A DNA stretch of 15,189 nt from positions 4,661-19,849 of the forward strand of contig MFXA01000058.1 in the NCBI GenBank assembly GCA_001787455.1, given 5' to 3'. The translations under genes and the position numbers were made by a program. Below, one piece after another: positions 1-7,922 of the stretch (positions within the stretch are counted from its first letter, which is position 1; each line of letters begins with the position of its first letter). The notes beneath the pieces were generated by a model. That model searched no databases. It was not told the DNA's origin and worked only from the letters and a program-made list of their open reading frames with translations. Source of the stretch: Candidatus Peregrinibacteria bacterium RIFCSPLOWO2_01_FULL_39_12 (GTDB lineage: Bacteria > Patescibacteriota > Gracilibacteria > UBA1369 > LOWO2-01-FULL-3).

Positions 1-1448
1 GTTTTAAATTGTGTGGTTATTATTGCGAGCGAAAAAATAATCAGTGTAGAAAAAATTATTTTAAATATTTTTGTTTTTGAAAGAAGCAATCCTGCCGTTA
101 TGTTTGCCAAAGCAATCGGGATCATTGCGTATCTTACGTTTTGATCTATGTGCGTAAACGAATATGGCATTTTTAAATAGAGAATAAAATAGACAAATAC
201 AAGGATCACGAAAAGCCATTGAATTTTAATATTTCCCTGCGGTTTTTTGTTTTTGAAAGCTTTAAAAATGAGATAAGTAAGCCCTATTATTGCAGTCAGC
301 AATACTATAGATATTTGCGGACCAGCTTCGCTATAAAAAGCTTTTGCCAGAGAAAAAAAGGTTTCTTGATTACCCAAATTATCCCAAATTGACGAGCCTG
401 AAAATTTTTCGGGAAAATTTTTGTAGCCTTCCAAAATAGTTGTATTAAAGAATTTTATATTAAGTGGAAAGAGCGGATTGCCAGAGCTGATTATATTTCT
501 TATATAGAAAAAAGAGCCTGTGAGAATTGTTGATAAAGTTCCTGCCAATATCAATTTTGATTTTTTTGCCGTGATTAGAAATATAATGAACAACATAATT
601 CCGTAAGGCAAAGCGATATATTTTGTTCCTAAAAAAAGACCGAATGATAATCCGAAAAAGACGGCATCTTTCAGAAGGCGATTTTTATGAAGTTCTTGAA
701 TATAAAAAAGCGCCAGCAAAAATCCGAGTGTAAAAAACGCATCTACGAGCGGGACGGAAGCTTGCTTAAAAAATACGGGTGCATATAAAACTGAAGCAGT
801 TACAATTGCCGAAAAATTTTTGGGAATATTAAAATTGCGGCAAATTCCGTACAAGCTTATCCCTAAAAGTAGAAGTAGCGGGACGTTGATAATATTTATC
901 AGCGTGTCATTTTTGAATGGCGAAATAAGCCAAAAATCCAAAAGTTCGTGATTGCTTGGATAGTATGAAATCGGTCCCGCAAATGCGCTGTAATATTGTC
1001 CCAAAAGGCTTTTTGTGGTTAGCCATTCAGCGACAAATGGCAGGTGGTATGCGACTGCATCGTATTCAAGCGGTGGAGTTAACAGTCCCGCTATTGATTT
1101 TAAAGTTATAACGGTGAAAAGCGGGAGAAAAATTAAAATCGTCAATAATGATGGGAAAGACGGCTTTGATATGTTTATTTTTGTCGAAGAATATTTGAGT
1201 GAAATTATGAGAATTATAAAAAAAATAAAATAAATGAAAATCGAAATATTTGTGTAAGTTAAAAGTTGTAATGATCCGAGGGCTTCTTCAACTAAAATTA
1301 TTTGTGAAAGAAAAATTATGGAAGTTGAAAGAATTAATTTTACGAGGGAAATTTCTTTATTCCTGAAAATTATTGCCGCCAGAAGCACCGAACTTGTTAG
1401 TGCGGTTAGGTTTAGAAGGATGAATTGAATGGCGGAGGAGAGAGGCAT
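1..1448 (-). CDS. Multi-membrane GT-C type glycosyltransferase-like protein, 3' end off the window
   Basis: An uninterrupted minus-strand frame of 482 codons runs from ATG 1448 to the left edge with no stop, so the C-terminus is missing. I read it by reverse translation. The protein is dominated by hydrophobic helices (about residues 6-28, 40-52, 68-84, 98-115 and many later ones). The first large loop has EYDAVAYHLPFVAEW (128-142) and YYPSNHELL (162-170). An acidic residue (D130) after the first helices, followed by a YHLP..A.W and YP.NHE pattern, is typical of GT-C membrane glycosyltransferases (GT39/PMT-like), which use polyprenyl-phosphate sugars at the membrane. By inference it acts in cell-surface glycan or glycoprotein assembly. 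The ATG is supported by an extended -10 about 30 bases upstream. The substrate cannot be told, and an unclassified polytopic protein of similar design is the alternative. Confidence 0.72.
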   Translation of the reverse strand, partial: MPLSSAIQFILLNLTALTSSVLLAAIIFRNKEISLVKLILSTSIIFLSQIILVEEALGSLQLLTYTNISIFIYFIFFIILIISLKYSSTKINISKPSFPSLLTILIFLPLFTVITLKSIAGLLTPPLEYDAVAYHLPFVAEWLTTKSLLGQYYSAFAGPISYYPSNHELLDFWLISPFKNDTLINIINVPLLLLLGISLYGICRNFNIPKNFSAIVTASVLYAPVFFKQASVPLVDAFFTLGFLLALFYIQELHKNRLLKDAVFFGLSFGLFLGTKYIALPYGIMLFIIFLITAKKSKLILAGTLSTILTGSFFYIRNIISSGNPLFPLNIKFFNTTILEGYKNFPEKFSGSSIWDNLGNQETFFSLAKAFYSEAGPQISIVLLTAIIGLTYLIFKAFKNKKPQGNIKIQWLFVILVFVYFILYLKMPYSFTHIDQNVRYAMIPIALANITAGLLLSKTKIFKIIFSTLIIFSLAIITTQFK

Positions 1449-1478
1449 GCCTTTTTTTAAGAATATTTCTTTGCGCCT

Positions 1479-1487
1479 ATTATACCA
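1479..1487 (-). promoter_or_regulatory. Extended -10 promoter of the GT-C gene
   Basis: On the minus strand TGGTATAAT (TGn plus a perfect TATAAT at 1484-1479) lies about 30 bases before ATG 1448. The -35 position falls in the T-run of the HU terminator and matches poorly, so the extended -10 probably carries the promoter. Predicted start of transcription is about 1472. Confidence 0.5.
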
Positions 1488-1503
1488 GAAAGGTTATAGG
1501 CAC

Positions 1504-1534
1504 AAAAAACCCCGCGATGTTTCGCAGGGTTTTT
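1504..1534 (-). terminator. Intrinsic terminator of the HU gene
   Basis: Read on the minus strand, an A-run and CCC, then TGCGA, a 4-base loop, TCGC and GGGG are followed by TTTTTT. The stem is about 12 bp with one C-A mismatch. It lies 46-76 bases past the HU stop and directly before the promoter of the GT-C gene, separating the two units. With A-runs on one side and T-runs on the other it could work in both directions. Confidence 0.8.
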
Positions 1535-1579
1535 AAAATCTATCTGTGAAAAAAAGATTAGGACAAAGCGAAGCTTTGT

Positions 1580-1855
1580 CTATCTAACAGCATCTTTTAA
1601 AGATTTGCCAGCCTTGAAAGCAGGAAGTTTCATTGCTGGGATCTTGATTTTTTCGCTTGGATTTCGTGGATTAACACCAGTTCTTGCAGCTCTCTTTGAA
1701 ACGCGGAATGTTCCAAAGCCTGTGATTGTTACGTTGCTGCCGCCCTTAAGGCTTTTTGTAATCATTCCTAGAACTGATTCTAGGACTTCAGATGCAGCTT
1801 TCTTTGTAACGCCAGCTGATTGAGCTGCGCCGTTGACTAGATCTTGCTTAGTCAT
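1580..1855 (-). CDS. hup: HU-family DNA-binding protein
   Basis: This 91-residue protein is the full length expected for HU. It shows the family plan: N-terminal helices (residues 1-38), the GFGTF turn (46-50) leading into the beta arms, and the arm tip with the conserved NPRNP (62-66), whose proline intercalates into DNA. A C-terminal helix (KAGKSLKDAV) closes the fold. HU binds and bends DNA as a dimer and organises the nucleoid. ATG 1855 is the only sensible start, preceded by a good promoter. The gene stands alone, with its own promoter and terminator. A specialised HU or IHF-like paralogue cannot be excluded, but the family is clear. Confidence 0.96.
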   Translation of the reverse strand: MTKQDLVNGAAQSAGVTKKAASEVLESVLGMITKSLKGGSNVTITGFGTFRVSKRAARTGVNPRNPSEKIKIPAMKLPAFKAGKSLKDAVR

Positions 1856-1887
1856 GTGTTGGTAAGTTAAGGATTAAAAGCATCCGT

Positions 1888-1915
1888 ATTATATTGGCTT
1901 AACTTTTGAAATCAA
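1888..1915 (-). promoter_or_regulatory. Promoter of the HU gene
   Basis: The minus strand has TTGATT (1915-1910), a 16-base spacer, and a perfect TATAAT (1893-1888), 33 bases before ATG 1855. This matches a housekeeping sigma-70 promoter and leaves a leader of about 26 bases. Confidence 0.7.
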
Positions 1916-1952
1916 GTGAAAACCGCTAGACAAAGCGGAAAATTATAATAAA

Positions 1953-2046
1953 GGCGGTAGCCCCCTGATCTTTTTGGCTTATATGAGCCAAAAATTTTGC
2001 ATTGCGTATGCCTGCTACTTATTTCCGCGCGCATAAGCCGTTTTTT
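1953..2046 (+). ncRNA. Candidate structured RNA between the HU gene and topA
   Basis: This stretch has no ORF but can fold into a three-way junction. GCGG/UAGC (1954-1961) can pair with GCUA (2014-2017) and CCGC (2025-2028). TTTTTGGCT (1971-1979) pairs with AGCCAAAAA (1986-1994) in a perfect 9-bp stem. GCAT (1999-2002) pairs with ATGC (2008-2011). A TATAAT (1944-1949) lies just upstream but has no good -35 at normal spacing. The segment ends in ATAAGCCG and TTTTTT (2033-2046), and ATAAGCC can pair with GGCTTAT (1976-1982) as an alternative fold. It matches no RNA family I recognise. It could be a small RNA, an untranslated leader of topA, or chance structure. Confidence 0.3.
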
Positions 2047-2067
2047 GTTGTCTGTATTTCTTTCTGG

Positions 2068-2094
2068 TTGACTAAAGGCGGCTGTTATTATAAG
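2068..2094 (+). promoter_or_regulatory. Promoter of topA
   Basis: TTGACT (2068-2073), a 15-base spacer, and TATAAG (2089-2094). The predicted transcript starts near 2101, after the possible upstream TTG codon at 2097, and so favours ATG 2121 as the start of topA. The spacer is two bases shorter than the usual optimum, as in two other promoters of this window. Confidence 0.5.
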
Positions 2095-2120
2095 AATTGA
2101 ACAAACCTGAAGAAGTTTCT

Positions 2121-4400
2121 ATGGCAAAAAATTTAGTGATCGTAGAATCTCCCGCAAAGGCAAAAACCATTTCCAGATTTTTGGGGAGAAAATATAAAGT
2201 TTTGGCTTCAATGGGACATGTGATGGATTTGCCGAAATCAAGAATGGGAATTGATACCGAGCATGATTTTGAGCCTACCTATTTGGTTTCCGTTGATAAA
2301 AAAAAGATAGTTTCACAGCTTAAAACTGAATTAAAGGAAGCTGATACTTTGTGGCTTGCGACTGATGAGGATAGAGAAGGGGAGGCTATCGGATGGCATT
2401 TATTATCCGCGCTTAAAGTTGATCCGAAAAAGGTTAAAGTTTCAAGAATTGTTTTTCATGAAATCACAGAAAAGGCGATTAACGAAGCAATAGAACATCC
2501 GCGCGACGTTGATCAAAACGTGGTGAACGCCCAGCAGGCAAGAAGAGTGCTGGACAGGCTTGTCGGCTATGAACTTTCGCCTTTGCTTTGGAAAAAGATT
2601 CGTTACGGTCTTTCGGCAGGAAGAGTTCAAAGTGTGGCTGTGCGTTTTGTCGTGGAAAGAGAAAGGGAAATTCTCGCTTTTAAAACTGAGGAATATTGGA
2701 CTATTACCGGAGATTTTGATGGAGGGGGTGGTGTTTTTACCGCCGAGCTTCAAAAATTCAAAAATGAAAAAGTTGAAATACATAACGAACAGGAGACAAA
2801 AAATATTGTTAAAGAGCTGGAGGGATCCGAGTACAAGGTTGTTTTAGTTGAGGAAAAACAAATAAAAAGAAGTCCTGCGCCTCCTTTTATAACTTCCACT
2901 TTACAGCAGGAGGCGAGCCGTAAACTCGGGTTTTCCGTGAGAAAAACCATGATGGTTGCCCAACAGCTTTATGAGGGAGTTGATATTGGAGGAGGAGAAA
3001 CCGGCCTTATAACTTATATGAGAACCGATAGCGTGAATTTATCCGATTTCGCTCTTAAATCTGCAAAAGAAGTTATCAAAAAAGAATTTGGAGAAAAGTA
3101 CGCGCTTGATTCTCCGCGAAGATATAGAGGGAGAAAGGGTGCGCAAGAGGCGCACGAAGCTATTCGTCCCGTAGATTTTACTTTAAAACCCGAGGATGCT
3201 AAGAGATTTTTGGATAGGGACCAGGGGCGGCTTTATGAGCTTATTTGGAAAAGGGCTATAGCTTGTCAGATGCAGGAAGCGATTTTAAACAGGGTTGCAG
3301 CTGATATTGAGGCTTTTAAAAACGGTGAAGCATCTTCATATATATTCAGAGCCACCGGTCAAACAATAGTATTCCCCGGATTTATTGAAGTTTATTTGGA
3401 AGGCAGAGATTACGAAGAAGAAGAAGGGCCGGAAGGCGAGAAAATTTTGCCGGCGCTTAAGGAAGGGGAGGATGTTGAGTTGAACGAACTTCATCAAAAT
3501 CAGCATTTTACAAAACCGCCTCCACGATATACCGAGGCGTCTCTTGTTAAAAAATTGGAGAGTGAGGGGATCGGAAGACCCAGTACGTATGCGCCAACAA
3601 TTACTACTATAATGACGCGCGGATATATCGAAAAAGAAGCAAAAATGCTTAAGCCTACCGATCTTGCCATGGTTGTTACTGATATGCTTGTTGAGAATTT
3701 TTCCGATATTGTTGATTATAAATTTACCGCCGAGATGGAAGATAAATTGGATAGCATTGAGGAAGGAAAACTTGAATGGATTCCGATGATTAAAGAATTT
3801 TATGGTCCGTTTCATAAAGCTATAAAAGAAAAGGAAATCACGTTAAAAAAGTCTGATATTGTCAGTGAAAAAAGTGATGAGGTATGCGAATTATGCGGTA
3901 GTCCGATGGTTATAAAGTTGGGCAGGTTTGGAAAATTTTTGTCTTGTTCAAAATATCCGAAATGTAAAAATGCAAAAGCTATTGAATCGGAAAATAAGCC
4001 TGAAAATGCCGAGGAAAATAAAGCTGTCGAAGATTTGAGAAGGAAATTTAAAGATAAAAAATGTGAGAAATGCGGCAAGTTGATGGAGGTGAAAACAGGA
4101 AGATTCGGACCGTTTTTAGGGTGTAGCGGTTATCCCGAATGTAAAAATATAATGCCGATTATTGTGTTTTCGGGAGTGAAATGTTCGAAATGCAGTAACG
4201 GTCAGCTTGTTGAAAGGCATACAAGAAAGGGAGGGAAAATTTTTTGGGGATGCAATAAATTTCCCAAGTGTAAAAATGCCACGTGGCATAAGCCAGTTGA
4301 TCTTTGCAATAAGTGCAAGAATTTGCGAGTGGAAATTGAGGGGAATACTTTGTGTACGGAGTGCGACAGGGATAAGTTTCCAAAGAAGGGCAGAAAGTAA
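2121..4400 (+). CDS. topA: DNA topoisomerase I (type IA)
   Basis: This 759-residue enzyme relaxes negative supercoils by passing one strand through a transient 5'-phosphotyrosine break. The N-terminal Toprim domain opens with VIVESPAKAKTI and holds the metal-binding DEDREGE (82-88). The catalytic tyrosine is Y299 in TYMRTDS. VGYELSPLLWKKI and SAGRVQSVA are also typical of the family. The C-terminus has four Cys4 zinc ribbons starting near residues 589, 648, 688 and 729; the first three carry a G.F..C..YP.CK-like core and the last is shorter. I chose ATG 2121 over TTG 2097 because MAKNLVIVESP is the usual N-terminus and the promoter would start transcription after 2097. The gene appears monocistronic and converges on pgm across a fold-back element. 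Identification is certain. Confidence 0.98.
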   Translation: MAKNLVIVESPAKAKTISRFLGRKYKVLASMGHVMDLPKSRMGIDTEHDFEPTYLVSVDKKKIVSQLKTELKEADTLWLATDEDREGEAIGWHLLSALKVDPKKVKVSRIVFHEITEKAINEAIEHPRDVDQNVVNAQQARRVLDRLVGYELSPLLWKKIRYGLSAGRVQSVAVRFVVEREREILAFKTEEYWTITGDFDGGGGVFTAELQKFKNEKVEIHNEQETKNIVKELEGSEYKVVLVEEKQIKRSPAPPFITSTLQQEASRKLGFSVRKTMMVAQQLYEGVDIGGGETGLITYMRTDSVNLSDFALKSAKEVIKKEFGEKYALDSPRRYRGRKGAQEAHEAIRPVDFTLKPEDAKRFLDRDQGRLYELIWKRAIACQMQEAILNRVAADIEAFKNGEASSYIFRATGQTIVFPGFIEVYLEGRDYEEEEGPEGEKILPALKEGEDVELNELHQNQHFTKPPPRYTEASLVKKLESEGIGRPSTYAPTITTIMTRGYIEKEAKMLKPTDLAMVVTDMLVENFSDIVDYKFTAEMEDKLDSIEEGKLEWIPMIKEFYGPFHKAIKEKEITLKKSDIVSEKSDEVCELCGSPMVIKLGRFGKFLSCSKYPKCKNAKAIESENKPENAEENKAVEDLRRKFKDKKCEKCGKLMEVKTGRFGPFLGCSGYPECKNIMPIIVFSGVKCSKCSNGQLVERHTRKGGKIFWGCNKFPKCKNATWHKPVDLCNKCKNLRVEIEGNTLCTECDRDKFPKKGRK

Positions 4401-4548
4401 TCAAGGCTATAGCAGCCATATTTCAGACACGCTTGCTTTCCCCTCCGAGTAAAGCTTCGCTAAGCGCTCGGCTTCGCTCCTCGCCTAAAGGCGAGTCCGT
4501 GGTCGCGAAGCCTCGCGATTGTCTTCAACATGGCTGCCATAACCTTGA
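4401..4548. repeat. Large fold-back (inverted repeat) element between topA and pgm
   Basis: Two 29-base arms, 4401-4429 and 4520-4548, are inverted copies with 24 of 29 positions pairing. They begin directly after the topA stop and end two bases before the pgm stop, filling the convergent gap. Nested inside are CTCGCC TAAA GGCGAG (4480-4495), a palindromic TCGCGA-GGCT-TCGCGA on the minus strand (about 4503-4518), and CCGAG/CTCGG. In the minus-strand RNA three of the five mismatches become G-U pairs and the other two form a tandem G-A. There is no strong T-run, so it is not a standard terminator. It may end or protect the 3' ends of both transcripts, or be a small repeat of MITE or REP type. 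Confidence 0.75.
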
Positions 4549-4550
4549 CT

Positions 4551-5963
4551 TTAATTTTCCAATTCACACTTGTACCAATCAAGGCTTGCTTCTTTGTGTT
4601 TTTTGAATTCGTTGGCCATTATTTTTTGAATTTCCGCGAGGCGTTTTTTTGTATTCGCTTCAAAGCGCAGTGTTAAATTCGGGCTTGTGTTTGAGGCGCG
4701 AACAGCTCCCCATGAATTTTTGTCGAAGGCGATTCGAACTCCGTCAATTGTTACGCAGTCGTAAAGTTTCGTGAAATGTTTAACCAGCGATTTTACTATT
4801 TGGAATTTTTTGTTGTCCGGACAATGAGCTTTAAATTCTTCCGTTGTATACGCTTTTGGCATGGTTTTGAAAAGTTTTGAAAGAGGATGAAATTCTCTTG
4901 AGAGAATTTCTGTTATTTTGCATGCGGCATAGAGTGCGTCATCAAAACCGTAATAATTTTCTCCGCAAAATAAATGTCCGGAAACTTCTCCGCCCAACGG
5001 GGACGAAATTTCTTTCATTTTGTTTTCTATAAAACTGTGTCCCGTTTTGCTCATTACGGGTTTTGCCCCAAGACGTTTTAATTCATTTATTATTACCTGT
5101 GATACTTTTATGTCGAAAACTATTTTTGGATTTTTTACGCGTTTGACCAAGTCTTTTGCGAGCAAAAGAAGCATAAAATCCGAGGAATACAGATGTCCTT
5201 TTTCGTCTACAACTCCGATTCTGTCTCCGTCGCCGTCAAATCCTATTCCGAGATCGGCGTGAGTTTCCCCCACTTTTTCAATAAGCGTTTTCATGTTTTT
5301 TAATTCTTCCGGATTGGCTTCGTGGTTTGGAAATCTGCCGTCCAGCTTGCAGTAAAGTTTTGTTATTTTGCACCCGATTTTTTTTAGTAATTCCGGAGCA
5401 AATTTGCCGGCTACGCCGTTTCCCGCATCTATAACTATTTTTAATTTTTTATTAAGGCGGATTCTTTTTGTTATGTCGGCTAAATATTCCGGCCAAATAT
5501 TTAATTTTTTAAGAATACCTTTTTTTAGGCTTTTGTCGGCGGGGTGTCGAATAATTTTTAGAATTTCCTGAAGCTCTTCTCCACAGACTGCATGCGCAAG
5601 TTTCCCTACAATTTTAAAGCCATTGTACTGTTTTGGATTGTGGCTTGCCGTTACATTTATTCCTGCATCAAAGTTTAGCGCGCAGGTAGTCCAGTAAACC
5701 ATGGGAGATGTCGCAAGCCCGATATCCGTGACGTTAAGCCCCGAATCGATAAGTCCTTTCATGCATGATTTTTGAAGGGTTTTGCTTGTTAAGCGATTGT
5801 CCCTGCCAACCGAAATCGTTTTTGTGTTATATTTTTTCTTTAAATATTCCCCTGTTGCTTTGCCGATGAGGTATGAAGATTCCGCGGTTAAGTCGGGGGA
5901 GCTGGGGGAATCCGCAATGCCTCTTATGTCGTATGCCCGAAAAATAAACGGGTTAATATTCAT
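4551..5963 (-). CDS. Phosphomannomutase/phosphoglucomutase
   Basis: This 470-residue enzyme belongs to the alpha-D-phosphohexomutase family, which moves phosphate between C6 and C1 of glucose or mannose through a bisphosphate intermediate. All four signatures are present: the phosphoserine loop TASHNP (S107), the metal-binding DGDGD (243-247), the sugar-binding GEVSGH (325-330), and the phosphate-binding RASNTSPNL (422-430). GEVSGH and the overall length fit the dual-specificity AlgC/ManB type better than phosphoglucosamine mutase. Its start overlaps the nadM stop by 11 bases, so the two are probably translationally coupled. The product would feed nucleotide-sugar synthesis for surface glycans. 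Preference for mannose or glucose cannot be read from sequence. Confidence 0.93.
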   Translation of the reverse strand: MNINPFIFRAYDIRGIADSPSSPDLTAESSYLIGKATGEYLKKKYNTKTISVGRDNRLTSKTLQKSCMKGLIDSGLNVTDIGLATSPMVYWTTCALNFDAGINVTASHNPKQYNGFKIVGKLAHAVCGEELQEILKIIRHPADKSLKKGILKKLNIWPEYLADITKRIRLNKKLKIVIDAGNGVAGKFAPELLKKIGCKITKLYCKLDGRFPNHEANPEELKNMKTLIEKVGETHADLGIGFDGDGDRIGVVDEKGHLYSSDFMLLLLAKDLVKRVKNPKIVFDIKVSQVIINELKRLGAKPVMSKTGHSFIENKMKEISSPLGGEVSGHLFCGENYYGFDDALYAACKITEILSREFHPLSKLFKTMPKAYTTEEFKAHCPDNKKFQIVKSLVKHFTKLYDCVTIDGVRIAFDKNSWGAVRASNTSPNLTLRFEANTKKRLAEIQKIMANEFKKHKEASLDWYKCELEN

Positions 5964-6531
5964 TGTTGTATCTTGTAAAATCCATAGTTTCTTTTATGTC
6001 CGCCAATCGGGAAGAAATTTGCCATTTTTTTAATGTTTCGGAAACGATCGGCGAAACCATTTGTTCCCATTTTTTTCCTTTCAATATGGCTTCGCGTATT
6101 TTTGTCGCGCTGATTTTTATTTTATTGCGTTTGACATGGATTATTTCCGGTCCGGATTTTGCGCTGTAAGCTTTATTGTATTTCGCATTGTAGCAGGCTT
6201 TTACGATTTTTGAGCCGGTATATATTTTAGTATATGGTGGTACGTAAGTGTTTATGTGATTCACCCAAATTGCATAATTGTTCACGTTTCTTACCGGAAC
6301 GATGCAGTATTTTTCTGCCGGGATTTTGGCTTCCTTCAGTGCTTTATCTATAAGGTCAAATCGTTCGCCCGCTGTCAGCGGATTGTCCGGAAGATAATTT
6401 TTTTCCGCACTTCCGATTACGATTATCACTCGTTCGTTCTTTTGAAGAATTTGTTTTATCACGTCCAAATGTCCGTTGTGAAACGGTTGAAATCTGCCGA
6501 TGAAAAGTGCGGATTGTATATTTTTCAACAT
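5953..6531 (-). CDS. nadM: Nicotinamide-nucleotide adenylyltransferase, archaeal (NadM) type
   Basis: This 192-residue nucleotidyltransferase would join nicotinamide mononucleotide (or its acid form) to AMP to make the dinucleotide. The N-terminus has ALFIGRFQPFHNGH with the HxGH nucleotide-binding motif (18-21). The C-terminus has the second signature ISATKIRE (140-147), the ISSTxIR motif of the family. Size and GRFQPFH are typical of the archaeal-type enzyme rather than bacterial NadD. I chose ATG 6531; a TTG at 6570 would add 13 residues before the Rossmann strand with no family support. It lies 53 bases after nadE and overlaps pgm, so the three form an operon. The odd part is an archaeal-type enzyme in an otherwise bacterial set, although this type is known from some bacteria. 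Confidence 0.88.
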   Translation of the reverse strand: MLKNIQSALFIGRFQPFHNGHLDVIKQILQKNERVIIVIGSAEKNYLPDNPLTAGERFDLIDKALKEAKIPAEKYCIVPVRNVNNYAIWVNHINTYVPPYTKIYTGSKIVKACYNAKYNKAYSAKSGPEIIHVKRNKIKISATKIREAILKGKKWEQMVSPIVSETLKKWQISSRLADIKETMDFTRYNNEY

Positions 6532-6584
6532 GTCTTTAGAATATGGAATCCTGCTTTTTAAATCAAGCAAGTTGTTTAGCCTGA

Positions 6585-7340
6585 CTAATTATTTATCGGA
6601 ATAATGTACGGAGGATTTATTTTGTGTCGGTTTATTTCGTTCAGCCTGAAAATTTTGTGTACTGCATTCGGGTTTAATCCTTTATCTACAAGATCTTCTT
6701 TTGAAGAGCCTTCTTCCATCTTTCTTAAAATTATATCTATTTCTTTGTAGTTCATCCCGAGCTCATCTTCGTCTGTTTGATCCGGATAAAGTTCCGCTGA
6801 CGGTGTTTTGTCCAAAAATTCCTGAGGCAGTCCGACATGTTCAGCCAATTTATACACATCTTCTTTGAACAAATTGCCGATTATTTCAATATCCGCAGCA
6901 AGATCGCCGTATTTTGTGCCATATCCAAGTGCAAGTTCGGTTTTGTTTGACGTTCCTATCACAAGCGCATTTTTGCTGTTTGCAAAATTGTACAACAACA
7001 CCATTCTTATTCTTGCCTTTGTGTTTATTTGCGCGAGATCATTAGGTTGCCATGGAAGAGAAAGAAAATCTGTAAGAAATTTATTGATTGTTATCGTGTG
7101 CTGGGTAACTTTTAAAAATTGGCAAAGCGCTTTTGCGTGCATGTGATTTTCTTCCGAGGAAATGCCTTTTTCCGGCATAAGCAGTGCCGTAACATTGTCT
7201 TCTCCAAGGGCATCTGCAACTAGTTTTAAGCAAAGCGCTGAGTCAATGCCGCCACTTACGCCAATAACCGCTTTTTCGGTTTTAGCTTCTTTAAAATATT
7301 TTTGAATTTCCGCGATAATTTTCGTGTAGATGTTGTGCAT
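6585..7340 (-). CDS. nadE: NH3-dependent NAD+ synthetase
   Basis: This 251-residue protein amidates deamido-NAD to NAD using ATP and ammonia. The PP-loop SGGIDS is at 29-34. GTSNKTE (129-135), with the following ALGYGTKYGD, and PSAELYPDQTDEDELG (180-195) form the adenylation and substrate pockets of the family. It has no glutaminase (nitrilase) domain, and the length is that of the ammonia-dependent form. It heads the nadE-nadM-pgm operon, so the last two NAD steps are co-expressed. Its own promoter lies between smpB and nadE. A second TATAAT (7354-7349) only 8 bases before the ATG could give an almost leaderless transcript. Upstream steps are not in this window, so the precursor may come from salvage. 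Confidence 0.96.
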   Translation of the reverse strand: MHNIYTKIIAEIQKYFKEAKTEKAVIGVSGGIDSALCLKLVADALGEDNVTALLMPEKGISSEENHMHAKALCQFLKVTQHTITINKFLTDFLSLPWQPNDLAQINTKARIRMVLLYNFANSKNALVIGTSNKTELALGYGTKYGDLAADIEIIGNLFKEDVYKLAEHVGLPQEFLDKTPSAELYPDQTDEDELGMNYKEIDIILRKMEEGSSKEDLVDKGLNPNAVHKIFRLNEINRHKINPPYIIPINN

Positions 7341-7361
7341 CGGGGCGAATTATAAAACTTT

Positions 7362-7388
7362 TTTATAATATTAACAGTTGTCAGTCAA
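7362..7388 (-). promoter_or_regulatory. Promoter of the nadE-nadM-pgm operon
   Basis: The minus strand has TTGACT (7388-7383), a 15-base spacer and TATAAA (7367-7362), giving a leader of about 16 bases before ATG 7340. A second perfect TATAAT at 7354-7349 has only a weak -35 (CTGTTA, 17-base spacing). Confidence 0.5.
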
Positions 7389-7437
7389 AAAAAGGATTGC
7401 CTGTTTCAAGAGAAGATGTTCCAGACATTTTTCATCC

Positions 7438-7914
7438 CTATCTCTGCCATCTTTTCAATTGTATTTTTATTTCCATCTCCTGATCCCGTTTTTTTAGCGT
7501 TTCGCGCTTGTCATAAAGTTTTTTCCCGCGGCAGATCCCAATTTCCATTTTGATTAAATGCCCTTTCCCATAAAATTCGAGAGGGATGGCGGTTACTCCT
7601 TTTTGCGCAATTGCCTGAGATATCTTTAAAATTTCTTTTATGTGCAGAAGAAGTTTGCGTTTCCGCGTAGGATTGTAATCTTTGTTTGAAGAAAATTTGT
7701 ATCTTGAAATATGCGCTTCGTTTAAAAAAGCTTCATCTCCTGAGATATCTACAAACGAACCCTTTAAGTTAGATTGGCCGGTTCTTATGGATTTTACTTC
7801 CTCGCCTGTTAGTACGATACCAGCTTCATATTTCTCTAGAATTTCGTAGGCGTGGTAGGCTTTTTTGTTTTTTGAGTAAGATGTTAGGGCTTGCTTGGGT
7901 TTTGGTTTGCTCAT
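7438..7914 (-). CDS. smpB: SsrA-binding protein SmpB
   Basis: This 158-residue protein delivers tmRNA to stalled ribosomes in trans-translation. The family core is intact: NKKAYHAYEILEKYEAGIVL, then GEEVKSIR and the segment with NEAHISRYK, then NPTRKRKLLLH and the tail KLYDKRETLKKRD. The basic C-terminal tail mimics mRNA in the decoding site. I chose ATG 7914; a TTG at 7923 would add three residues and is not needed. A possible promoter places the transcript start almost on this ATG. No tmRNA gene was seen in the window. The gene is upstream of nadE on the same strand, but a separate promoter in the 97-base gap suggests partial independence. Confidence 0.96.
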   Translation of the reverse strand: MSKPKPKQALTSYSKNKKAYHAYEILEKYEAGIVLTGEEVKSIRTGQSNLKGSFVDISGDEAFLNEAHISRYKFSSNKDYNPTRKRKLLLHIKEILKISQAIAQKGVTAIPLEFYGKGHLIKMEIGICRGKKLYDKRETLKKRDQEMEIKIQLKRWQR

Positions 7915-7922
7915 GTATGCCA

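Noticed and set aside
1015..1233. 72-codon plus-strand frame in the first kilobase
   Set aside because: It is a shadow of the minus-strand membrane glycosyltransferase, which has an unbroken frame and family motifs.
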